From positions 1 through 5,792 of the forward strand of contig CAMOHY010000154.1 of assembly GCA_946615495.1 (NCBI GenBank): 5,792 nucleotides of DNA, given 5' to 3'. Under the pieces are notes generated by a model that saw only the letters and a list, made by a program, of their open reading frames with translations, had not been told where the DNA came from and searched no databases. The stretch is from an uncultured Clostridia bacterium. GTDB taxonomy: Bacteria; Bacillota; Clostridia; Christensenellales; Aristaeellaceae. Position numbers and translations under genes: made by a program. This document shows, piece by piece, positions 1 through 5,767 of the stretch; position 1 is the stretch's first letter, and each line of letters begins with the position of its first letter.

Positions 1-2
1 AA

Positions 3-1124
3 ATTGGCTTTTGCAGCGGCATCGAAAATTACAGCCGGTATTTTGACGGCCGCAATCCGGGCGATCCGCCTTTTTCCCTGTTGGATTATTTCCCCAAGGG
101 CTTCCTGGTGATGATTGATGAAAGCCACGTGACGGTGCCCCAAATCCGCGCCATGTACGCCGGGGACCGGGCCAGGAAAAACATGCTGGTGGAATACGGC
201 TTCCGCCTGCCCTCCGCCTTTGACAACCGGCCGCTGACCTACGAGGAATTTGACGCGCGGGTAAAGCAGGTGATCTACGTGTCCGCCACCCCCGCGCCTT
301 ATGAGCGGGAGCGGGCCAGCCAGATCGTGGAGCAGATCATCCGTCCTACCGGCCTGCTGGACCCCAAAATCATCGTGCGCCCCGCCACCGGCCAGGTGGA
401 CGATTTGGTGGGGGAAATTCACAAGGTGGTGGAGAAAAACGAGCGCGTGCTGGTGACGACGCTGACCAAGAAAATGGCGGAGCGCCTGACCGACTACCTG
501 GACGAATTGGGCATCCGCGTGCGGTACCTGCATTCCGATATCGTCACCCTGGAGCGCACCAAGCTGATAAGAGAACTGCGCATGGGCGAATACGACGTGC
601 TGGTGGGCATTAATCTGCTGCGCGAAGGGCTGGACCTGCCGGAGGTGGCCCTGGTGGCCATTCTGGACGCGGACAAGGAGGGCTTCCTCCGCTCCGAAAC
701 CTCCCTTATCCAGACCATCGGCCGCGCCGCCCGCAACGTGGAGGGCCGGGTGATTATGTACGCCGATTCGCCCACGGAGTCCATGATGGCCGCCATTGGC
801 GAAACCAACCGCCGCCGGGCCATTCAGGAGGAATATAACCGGCAGAACGGCATCACCCCCGAATCGGTCAAAACCGCTGTGCGCGCCCTGCTGGAAATTA
901 CCGACCAAACCAGCGAGGAAATTACCGATTCCATGGCCGATGACGAAAAGGCCGAATGGATTAAGCAATTGGAGGACCAGATGCTGACCGCCGCCTCCGC
1001 CCTGGACTTTGAAAAAGCCGCCAAGCTGCGCGACCAGCTCTTCGCCATTCGCGGCGACACGCCTATGGACAAGCACCAGCCCTCCCGCCGCCGCCGGGAA
1101 CGCATGCGCAAGCCGGAGCATTGA
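3..1124 (+). CDS. uvrB: UvrABC excision nuclease subunit UvrB, C-terminal part (5' truncated by window edge)
   Basis: UvrB is the DNA-damage-verifying, helicase-like subunit of nucleotide excision repair; it is loaded by UvrA and recruits UvrC. The frame is open from position 3 with no start, so this is the last 373 residues of a protein that is usually about 660-680 long. Walker A and the damage-probing beta-hairpin lie outside the window. Visible, numbering from the window edge: CSGIENYSRYFDGR near the beginning, the DEAD-type box DESH at residues 39-42, SATP at 94-97, the motif V region INLLREGLDLPEV, motif VI QTIGRAARN at 237-245, a YADSPTESM segment, and a C-terminal UVR domain (about 318-351, containing ALDFEKAAKLRDQL) that binds UvrC. 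The protein ends in a short Arg/Lys-rich tail. Identification is essentially certain from these family-specific motifs. No frameshift or stop interrupts the visible part. Confidence 0.98.
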   Translation: MGFCSGIENYSRYFDGRNPGDPPFSLLDYFPKGFLVMIDESHVTVPQIRAMYAGDRARKNMLVEYGFRLPSAFDNRPLTYEEFDARVKQVIYVSATPAPYERERASQIVEQIIRPTGLLDPKIIVRPATGQVDDLVGEIHKVVEKNERVLVTTLTKKMAERLTDYLDELGIRVRYLHSDIVTLERTKLIRELRMGEYDVLVGINLLREGLDLPEVALVAILDADKEGFLRSETSLIQTIGRAARNVEGRVIMYADSPTESMMAAIGETNRRRAIQEEYNRQNGITPESVKTAVRALLEITDQTSEEITDSMADDEKAEWIKQLEDQMLTAASALDFEKAAKLRDQLFAIRGDTPMDKHQPSRRRRERMRKPEH

Positions 1125-1139
1125 TGGGGGAACGATGAA

Positions 1140-1186
1140 GCGGGGGAAAACCGCTTTTTGCAGGCCAAAAAGCGGTTTTCCCCCGC
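1140..1186. repeat. Perfect 21-bp inverted repeat (long hairpin) downstream of uvrB
   Basis: The arms at 1140-1160 and 1166-1186 are exact reverse complements around a 5-nt loop (CAGGC). Each arm runs G/C-rich, then AAAA, then CCGC, then a T-run, so the transcript would fold into a very stable stem on either strand. It starts 15 nt after the uvrB stop, where a terminator is expected. No clean U-tract follows the outer stem, but the inner hairpin CCGCTTTTTG/CAAAAAGCGG is followed directly by TTTT inside the right arm and mirrored by AAAA on the left, which resembles a bidirectional terminator. Alternatively it is a copy of a dispersed palindromic (REP- or MITE-like) element. The structure is certain; its role is inferred. 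Confidence 0.85.
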
Positions 1187-1248
1187 ACCCCCTTTCCGAA
1201 AAAGCCATCGTGGAAAACAGCTTTTCTTTTTTTCAATTGTCACAATAT

Positions 1249-1254
1249 GAGAGG
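1249..1254 (+). promoter_or_regulatory. Ribosome binding site of the first GNAT gene
   Basis: GAGAGG lies 7 nt before the ATG at 1262 and supports that start. I could not find a convincing promoter in 1187-1261. A TTGTCA hexamer at 1237-1242 is too close to the start codon to be followed by a usable -10 element. Confidence 0.6.
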
Positions 1255-1261
1255 TTTTTGA

Positions 1262-1789
1262 ATGATTTACTTTCAAGATGAAAATGTATTGATTCGGGAT
1301 ATGGCTCCCGCCGACGCGCAGATCATTACCGATGAGGAAATTGCGCAAGGCTGGCATGCCTCCGTGGAGAAATATGAAGACCACCTGAAGGACCGGGCGG
1401 CAGGAAAATGCGTTTCCCTGGTGGCGGAGTATATGGGAAAGCAAGCGGGCTATGTAAATGTCTATCATCCCGGTCTGGAGGGGCCCTTCGCCAACCAGAG
1501 CCTGCCCGAAATTGTGGATTTCGGTGTGCTGCAAAAATACCAGCGCCGGGGAATCGGCGGCAAGCTCATGGACGCGGCGGAAAAGATTGCCGCGGGATAC
1601 GCGGACACCGTATATTTGGGCGTGGGCTTGCACAACGGCTATGGCAGCGCCCAGCGGATGTATGTAAAGCGCGGCTACATCCCGGACGGCTCCGGCGTGT
1701 GGTATAGGGACAAGCCCTGCACGCCCTACGACACCATCTATACCAATGACGACGATCTGGTGCTGTATCTATCCAAAAAGCTGCGGTAA
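1262..1789 (+). CDS. GNAT-family N-acetyltransferase (single domain)
   Basis: This 175-residue protein is a typical single-domain GNAT, a family that transfers the acetyl group of acetyl-CoA to an amine. The acetyl-CoA pyrophosphate-binding motif A is clear: VDFGVLQKYQRRGIGGKLM, with the Q/R-x-x-G-x-G loop at residues 94-99. Motif B follows as AQRMYVKRGY, with Tyr134 where GNATs usually have the general-acid tyrosine. A preceding strand, VSLVAEYMGKQAGYVNVY, fits the central sheet. The C-terminal extension after the motif (PDGSGVWYRDK and an Asp-rich NDDDLVLYLSKKL end) belongs to this subfamily and may cover the acceptor site. No signal peptide or membrane segment is visible, so it is cytoplasmic. 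The ATG is preceded by GAGAGG. The next gene begins 17 nt after its stop, so it probably leads a four-gene operon. The acceptor substrate cannot be read from sequence. Confidence 0.9.
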   Translation: MIYFQDENVLIRDMAPADAQIITDEEIAQGWHASVEKYEDHLKDRAAGKCVSLVAEYMGKQAGYVNVYHPGLEGPFANQSLPEIVDFGVLQKYQRRGIGGKLMDAAEKIAAGYADTVYLGVGLHNGYGSAQRMYVKRGYIPDGSGVWYRDKPCTPYDTIYTNDDDLVLYLSKKLR

Positions 1790-1791
1790 CG

Positions 1792-1797
1792 AAAGGA
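1792..1797 (+). promoter_or_regulatory. Ribosome binding site that decides a GTG start
   Basis: AAAGGA lies 9 nt before GTG at 1807. An ATG at 1800 is only 2 nt from this SD and is in a different frame that soon diverges from any recognisable protein, so the GTG is the credible start of the hydrolase gene. Confidence 0.6.
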
Positions 1798-1806
1798 AAA
1801 TGTTTC

Positions 1807-2589
1807 GTGAGAATTGCCTGTTACCCCTTTGCCAGCAGCGGCGATATGCGAGAGAACCTGCGCCATATCCGCACGGGCGTCCAAGCGGCAGCCGAGGCGG
1901 GGGCGCGGCTCGTCTGTTTTCACGAATGCGCGCTGACAGGCTATCCGCCAGTTGAAGCGGAAATAGAGAACATTACGGAAGAAAAAGTATCCGCCGGTAT
2001 CCGGACTGTGACGGATTTGGCGCGGGAATACGGCCTTTGCGTGTTGGCCGGCACGGTGCTGTATGACGGCGGAAAGCGGTATAATTCCACTTTGGCGTTT
2101 GATGAAAACGGAAAGCAAATCTGCCGGTATGATAAGCAGGCCTTGTGGGGATGGGACGCTGAAAATTTTGTTCCGGGCGATGGGGGCGGAGTATTTGAAT
2201 TGGACGGCATGAAAATCGGCGTTCGGATATGCTTCGACGTGCGGTTTCCAGAATTGTTCCGGCCTTTTTTCCGGGAAAATGTTCCCTTGTGCATCATGCC
2301 TTTTTCCGATACCACCCAAACGCCGGACCCGGAGCGGCGGCAAATCATTGCCGGTCATCTGCGCACCCGGTGCGCGGAAAATGTGATGCAGATAATATCC
2401 GTCAATTCTCTGTCTCGGTATTCCGCCGCGCCAACAGCATGGATTAATCAAAACGGACGGATTCTGAAGGAAACCGGCGGGGAAAGCTTGCTGCTGTGCG
2501 ACGTAGGCGTGCCTGAGGAGGATTTTGGAATGCAAGGAAGAAAATACAACGCGGAAAAATTTATGAAACAGGGGAAAAAGAATGGCTGA
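1807..2589 (+). CDS. Carbon-nitrogen hydrolase family protein (nitrilase superfamily amidase-like)
   Basis: This 260-residue protein belongs to the nitrilase/amidase superfamily, which hydrolyses or condenses non-peptide C-N bonds through a Glu-Lys-Cys triad. All three residues are present in proper context: Glu40 in FHECALTGYPP, Lys110 in RYDKQALWGWD, and the nucleophile Cys142 in IGVRICFDVRFPE. The N-terminus (MRIACYPFASSGDMRENL) matches the usual first strand and helix of the fold, which supports the GTG start at 1807. The length is normal for single-domain members such as omega-amidase or carbamoylputrescine-amidase types, and no glutaminase-fused NAD synthetase domain is present. The C-terminus (FGMQGRKYNAEKF) is typical of the fold. 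No secretion signal is seen. The 3' end overlaps the radical SAM gene by 8 nt, implying translational coupling. Base composition looks somewhat more AT-rich than its neighbours. The substrate is not assignable. Confidence 0.93.
   Translation: MRIACYPFASSGDMRENLRHIRTGVQAAAEAGARLVCFHECALTGYPPVEAEIENITEEKVSAGIRTVTDLAREYGLCVLAGTVLYDGGKRYNSTLAFDENGKQICRYDKQALWGWDAENFVPGDGGGVFELDGMKIGVRICFDVRFPELFRPFFRENVPLCIMPFSDTTQTPDPERRQIIAGHLRTRCAENVMQIISVNSLSRYSAAPTAWINQNGRILKETGGESLLLCDVGVPEEDFGMQGRKYNAEKFMKQGKKNG
2570..2574 (+). promoter_or_regulatory. Ribosome binding site of the radical SAM gene, inside the hydrolase gene
   Basis: AGGGG, within a purine-rich run, lies 7 nt before the ATG at 2582. Both lie within the last codons of the hydrolase gene, whose TGA is at 2587-2589. 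This fits coupled translation. Confidence 0.55.
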
Positions 2590-3451
2590 ATGCACGCTAT
2601 GTCCCCGCCGGTGCGGGGTCGATCGCAGCGTAAAAACGGGGTTTTGCGGCATGGGGGAAAGGCCCAGGGTGGCCCGCGCGGCGCTGCATTTTTGGGAGGA
2701 GCCCTGCATTTCCGGCACGCGGGGCAGCGGCACGGTGTTTTTTTCCGGCTGCACGCTGCGCTGCGCCTTTTGCCAGAATTATGAAATCAGCCACTTGGGC
2801 CAGGGAAAGGAAATAACGGTACAGCGCCTTGCGGACATTTTCAAAATGCTGGAGGACCAGGGAGCCCACAATATTAACCTGGTAACGGCCACTCCCTTTA
2901 CCTATGCCGTTCTGGACGCGCTGGAAATATACGCGCCCGCCGTTCCCATCGTGTGGAACACGGGCGGGTACGAAACGCTGGAAACGCTGAAAAGGCTGGA
3001 GGGCGCGGTGGATATTTATCTGCCGGACCTAAAGCACGTATCGCCCCGCCTGAGCAGGCTGTGCGCCGGCGCGCCGGATTATTTTGAAGCAGCCTCCGCG
3101 GCCATCCGGGAAATGTGCCGCCAGACGGGAAGCGCCGTGTATGACGAAGATGGCATGCTGCAAAAAGGCGTCATCGTGCGCCATCTCATTTTGCCCGGCT
3201 GCACTTTGGACAGCTGCAAGGCGCTGGATTTCATCGCCGAAAGCTTGCCCAAGGGCACGCCCGTATCCCTGATGCGCCAGTACACGCCCTCGGCCCATTG
3301 CGGCATTTCCGGGCTGGACCGGCGAATCACCGACGCGGAATACGAGCGGGTGCTCAGCCATTTTGAGGTCTTGGGCCTTTCCGGCTACACCCAGGAAAAA
3401 GAAAGCGCCGACGCCGCCTACACTCCGCCCTTTGATTTAACGGGCGTTTGA
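2582..3451 (+). CDS. Radical SAM protein, PflX / COG1313 type (pyruvate formate-lyase-activating-enzyme-like)
   Basis: This 289-residue protein carries the radical SAM cluster motif C-x3-C-x2-C at Cys57, Cys61 and Cys64 (SGCTLRCAFCQNYEIS), which binds a [4Fe-4S] cluster used to cleave S-adenosylmethionine. An N-terminal cysteine set, Cys4-x2-Cys7-x3-Cys11 plus Cys22 (CTLCPRRCGVDR...GFCG), and the conserved block ARAALHFWEEPCISGTRGSGTVFFSGC identify the COG1313 (PflX) family. So do VDIYLPDLKH, VIVRHLILPG, LMRQYTPS and the PPFDL-x-GV end. Family members are annotated as putative pyruvate-formate-lyase activators, but their true target is poorly known; no glycyl-radical enzyme is in the window to serve as partner. 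The length is normal for the family. One block reads VTATPF at residues 101-106 where I recall PTH in relatives. The start overlaps the hydrolase stop; the next gene begins 20 nt after its TGA. Confidence 0.93.
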   Translation: MAECTLCPRRCGVDRSVKTGFCGMGERPRVARAALHFWEEPCISGTRGSGTVFFSGCTLRCAFCQNYEISHLGQGKEITVQRLADIFKMLEDQGAHNINLVTATPFTYAVLDALEIYAPAVPIVWNTGGYETLETLKRLEGAVDIYLPDLKHVSPRLSRLCAGAPDYFEAASAAIREMCRQTGSAVYDEDGMLQKGVIVRHLILPGCTLDSCKALDFIAESLPKGTPVSLMRQYTPSAHCGISGLDRRITDAEYERVLSHFEVLGLSGYTQEKESADAAYTPPFDLTGV

Positions 3452-3456
3452 CAGGA

Positions 3457-3464
3457 AAGGATGG
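3457..3464 (+). promoter_or_regulatory. Ribosome binding site that selects the ATG at 3472
   Basis: AAGGATGG, part of a longer AGGAAAGGATGG run from 3453, ends 7 nt before ATG 3472. An in-frame TTG at 3448 lies upstream of this SD, inside the radical SAM stop region, and is therefore an unlikely start. Confidence 0.55.
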
Positions 3465-3471
3465 AAGAACC

Positions 3472-4287
3472 ATGACCTATGATGAGATTTTTACCGCTTG
3501 CTTTCCCGGTTTGGGCACGTCGCCTGCCGCTTTTGAGAAAATGGCGGATAGGAAGAACTGCCAGGCGCTGGAGCATTGGGAGGCGGGAAATTTGCTGGGC
3601 TACGCCCTCCTAAAGGGCGACCGGCTGCGGCTGCTGTGCGTTAAGCCCGATTGTCAGGGCCGGGGCATTGGCGGCGAACTGCTGCGCCGGGCAGAAAAGA
3701 TGATTCAGGAAAACGGCGGCCAAGAAATCACCGTCGGCGGCACGGATTCCCGTTTGATTCAAGGCGCTCCCGACCAGGCGGCGGCCTTCTTTGCAAAGCG
3801 GGGCTATGTCCTGGGCAAAGCTTACGAAGAAATGCGGGGCGATCTTCGCCGCTTTTCCGCGGCGGATTTTTCCCTGCCGGCGCCGGAAAACGTGGAATTT
3901 GGCTGGTACCGCGGGGATTTGGATGCACTGCACCGGGCCGTGGCGGCGGTGGATGAGGAATGGGTGCAGTATTTCGGGGCGGACAGCCCCGTCTTCTGCG
4001 CCACCGTAAACGGCGAAATTGCCAGCTTCTGCAACGCCGAGGTGTGGGAAAACTGCCTGCTTTCCACCGGGGAAAACAAGGTGGGCGCGCCGGGCTGCGT
4101 GGGCACCGTGCCCGCCTTCCGCCGGCGGGGCATCGGGCTTAAAATGGTGGCTCTGGCCTGCGAGGAGCTAAAAGCGCAGGGCTGCGACACCTGTTTTATC
4201 CATTATACCGGCGTGGGCCCTTGGTACGCCAAACTGGGAATACGCACGGTGCTGAAATGGCATTTTTGCAAAAAAACGCTTGGATAA
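3472..4287 (+). CDS. Tandem-domain GNAT acetyltransferase
   Basis: This 271-residue protein holds two GNAT folds in a row. The N-terminal domain (about residues 1-130) has LRLLCVKPDCQGRGIGGELL, with the acetyl-CoA loop QGRGIGG at 62-68, followed by AAAFFAKRGYVLG. The C-terminal domain (about 140-271) has a second motif A, GCVGTVPAFRRRGIGLKM, with RRRGIG at 217-222, and ends in GPWYAKLGIRTVLKWHF. Both cofactor loops look intact. The position usually occupied by the catalytic tyrosine is Phe107 in the N-domain, while the C-domain keeps Tyr252. The C-domain may therefore do the chemistry, or the halves may use different mechanisms; this is inference. The start is ATG 3472 with a good SD; an upstream in-frame TTG would add eight residues without a ribosome site. 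It is probably the last gene of the operon. No terminator is obvious after its TAA. The acceptor is unknown. Confidence 0.88.
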   Translation: MTYDEIFTACFPGLGTSPAAFEKMADRKNCQALEHWEAGNLLGYALLKGDRLRLLCVKPDCQGRGIGGELLRRAEKMIQENGGQEITVGGTDSRLIQGAPDQAAAFFAKRGYVLGKAYEEMRGDLRRFSAADFSLPAPENVEFGWYRGDLDALHRAVAAVDEEWVQYFGADSPVFCATVNGEIASFCNAEVWENCLLSTGENKVGAPGCVGTVPAFRRRGIGLKMVALACEELKAQGCDTCFIHYTGVGPWYAKLGIRTVLKWHFCKKTLG

Positions 4288-4344
4288 TCGATGCGTGATC
4301 CGCAAAAACTAAGTTTGCATATTTCGACGTATTTTTCCTTGCAT

Positions 4345-4389
4345 TGTTCAAAAAGTGTTCAAATTCTTGTAAAAATTGCCGATTACAAT
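4345..4389 (+). promoter_or_regulatory. Putative activator-dependent promoter of the htrA-like gene
   Basis: TACAAT at 4384-4389 resembles a sigma-A -10 element, but the -35 position 16-18 bp upstream has no good match to TTGACA. Just upstream, the octamer TGTTCAAA occurs exactly twice, at 4345-4352 and 4356-4363. The start-to-start spacing is 11 bp, and a degenerate third copy (TTGTAAAA, 5 of 8 matches) sits at 4367-4374 in the same register. One-helical-turn direct repeats covering a weak -35 are the usual layout for OmpR/PhoB-family response regulators, which fits a stress-induced envelope protease. The repeat is seen directly; promoter and regulator are inferred. The rest of the 170-bp gap upstream (4288-4344) is AT-rich and shows no gene or strong terminator. 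Confidence 0.45.
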
Positions 4390-4422
4390 GATCTCGTACC
4401 CGAAAGGGAGGAAAGAATTTTA

Positions 4423-4438
4423 CGGATGGCAACATCCG
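4423..4438 (+). other. Leader hairpin with GNRA loop in the htrA 5' UTR
   Basis: CGGATG (4423-4428) and CATCCG (4433-4438) are perfectly complementary around a GCAA loop, a GNRA-class tetraloop. The hairpin lies between an upstream SD-like run, AAAGGGAGGAAAG (4403-4415), and the true SD at 4444-4452, which it leaves exposed. It could stabilise the transcript 5' end or space the ribosome site. No function is demonstrated. Confidence 0.5.
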
Positions 4439-4443
4439 CTTGA

Positions 4444-4452
4444 AAGGAAGGA
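4444..4452 (+). promoter_or_regulatory. Ribosome binding site of the htrA-like gene
   Basis: AAGGAAGGA lies 5 nt before ATG 4458. An in-frame TTG at 4440 sits upstream of this SD and would add six charged residues before the signal sequence, so ATG 4458 is preferred. Confidence 0.7.
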
Positions 4453-4457
4453 CCATT

Positions 4458-5747
4458 ATGAGAAAGCATTCTTCATTGTATTTCGGCATCCTGGCCGTTG
4501 TGCTGGCCATGGTGATGATCGGCACCACCATCATGACCGCGGGCGCGGCCACCAACACCATCCCGGAGGAGGAGATCGATAAGATCGTGAACACCTCCAC
4601 CGATGCCAGCCAGATCACCAGCCCCTTCATCGACGTGGTGAACCAGGTGCGCAACAGCGTGGTGGGCGTGAACAATTACGCCACTTCCACTTCTTACTAT
4701 GGCTACGGCTTTGGCTATGGCTACGGCCAGCCTGAAACCAGGGAAAGCCTGCAGGGCACCGGCTCCGGCGTGGTGATTACCAATTACGGCCATGTGCTGA
4801 CCAACTACCACGTGGTGGAAGGCGCTACCCGCGTTACCGTTACCACCGCCTTGGATGACGAAGAGCATGAAGCTGAGGTGGTGGGCTATGACGCCAATTT
4901 GGATATCGCCGTGCTGGAAGTGGCCGGCCTGGATATCCCCGCCGTTACCCTGGGCGACAGCGATGCTTTGCAGGTGGGCGAATGGGCCATCGTCATCGGC
5001 AACCCCATCGGCGAAAAATATTCCCGTTCTGTTACCATCGGCGCAATCTCCGGCCTGAACCGTGAAGTGACTGACCGCAGCATGGACCGCTATGGCCGTA
5101 TGACCACCGTGACCAATACCATGATTCAGACCGACGCTGCCATTAACTCCGGCAACTCCGGCGGCGGCATGTTCAATATTCTGGGCCAGCTTCAGGGCAT
5201 TCCCGCCCGCTACGCCAATTCCACCGGCAGCATGAGCATGTTCTCCTCTGGCCGCGACGTGGATAACATCGGCCTGTGCATCCCCATCAACGTAGCCAAG
5301 CCCCTCATCGGCGAAGTGCTGCGGGATTACAACGGCGAAAGCCGTCAGCCTGCCGCGCAGGACAATGGCACTGCCAATAGTTCTCCCCTGTACGGCAAGC
5401 CCCGGCTGGGCGTCACCTACACCTTCATCAGCGGCGCTTCTCAGTATGGCCTGCCCACCGGCGCTCTGATTACCAAGGTGGACCAGATGAGCCCCGCTGA
5501 AGAAGGCGGCATCCTGCCCGGCGACATCATTGTGGAAGTGGACGGCACCGTGCTTTCCACCCGCAGCGGCCTGACCGATAAGCTGGCCGAATACAAGGAA
5601 GGCGATGCGATTTCCATTAAGGTGTACCGCGATGACGCGCTGGCCGCCCAAATCGGCCAGGAAACCCTGGATACCACCAACCTTGGCAACGGCAGCTATG
5701 TGGACCTGACCGTTACCCTGCGCGTTGTGGACGACACCAAGGGCTAA
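4458..5747 (+). CDS. htrA: HtrA/DegP-family trypsin-like serine protease with one PDZ domain, membrane anchored
   Basis: HtrA proteases degrade misfolded or damaged proteins in the cell envelope. This 429-residue protein starts with a short basic stretch (MRKHSS) and a hydrophobic segment at about 7-31, either a signal-anchor or a signal peptide (AGA at 28-30 could be a signal peptidase site), placing the body outside the membrane. The protease domain runs from about 55 to 290. The catalytic triad is His118 (LTNYHVVEGA), Asp149 (DANLDIAVLEV) and Ser234 (INSGNSGGG). A Tyr/Gly-rich loop lies at 80-91. A PDZ domain follows at about 316-405 (LGVTYTF, then SPAEEGGILPGDIIVEVDG). The usual Pro after GNSGG is Gly237 here. 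The order TM-protease-single PDZ matches Gram-positive HtrA proteins. It ends with tandem stops TAA-TAG, then a terminator. It has its own likely promoter and is probably monocistronic and stress-regulated. Confidence 0.95.
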   Translation: MRKHSSLYFGILAVVLAMVMIGTTIMTAGAATNTIPEEEIDKIVNTSTDASQITSPFIDVVNQVRNSVVGVNNYATSTSYYGYGFGYGYGQPETRESLQGTGSGVVITNYGHVLTNYHVVEGATRVTVTTALDDEEHEAEVVGYDANLDIAVLEVAGLDIPAVTLGDSDALQVGEWAIVIGNPIGEKYSRSVTIGAISGLNREVTDRSMDRYGRMTTVTNTMIQTDAAINSGNSGGGMFNILGQLQGIPARYANSTGSMSMFSSGRDVDNIGLCIPINVAKPLIGEVLRDYNGESRQPAAQDNGTANSSPLYGKPRLGVTYTFISGASQYGLPTGALITKVDQMSPAEEGGILPGDIIVEVDGTVLSTRSGLTDKLAEYKEGDAISIKVYRDDALAAQIGQETLDTTNLGNGSYVDLTVTLRVVDDTKG

Positions 5748-5767
5748 TAGCAAAGCAAGAATTCCTG

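Noticed and set aside
1198..1233. AT-rich hairpin (1200-1205 with 1220-1225) followed by a T7 tract, as a terminator for uvrB
   Set aside because: The stem is only 6 bp, mostly A-T, with a 14-nt loop. It may assist termination with the 21-bp hairpin upstream but cannot be called on its own.
1237..1250. TTGTCA as a -35 element for the four-gene operon
   Set aside because: A -10 element 17 bp downstream would fall on the start codon at 1262; no alternative hexamer pair with good spacing was found.
1135..1281. Possible 48-residue plus-strand small protein starting at ATG 1135 behind a G-rich stretch
   Set aside because: It reads straight through the perfect inverted repeat and into the GNAT gene; the peptide is an accident of the palindrome and has no recognisable features.
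1738..2754. 338-residue minus-strand open frame across the hydrolase gene
   Set aside because: It lies antisense to a triad-complete hydrolase and the radical SAM N-terminus, and its translation shows no domain.
4302..4318. GCAAA...TTTGC inverted repeat after the tandem GNAT as a terminator
   Set aside because: The 5-bp, A-T-rich stem has no adjacent U-tract and is too weak. Read-through from the operon into htrA therefore remains possible.
4345..4363. CtsR-type operator (tandem GGTCAAA heptads) upstream of htrA
   Set aside because: The repeats read GTTCAAA with a 4-nt gap (11-bp period), not the (A/G)GTCAAA heptads with 3-nt gap expected for CtsR.
4473..5753. 426-residue open frame on the minus strand opposite htrA
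   Set aside because: It is a codon-bias shadow of the GC-rich htrA gene. The translation is a low-complexity His/Gly/Ala/Val mix with no recognisable motif, whereas the plus strand encodes a complete protease.
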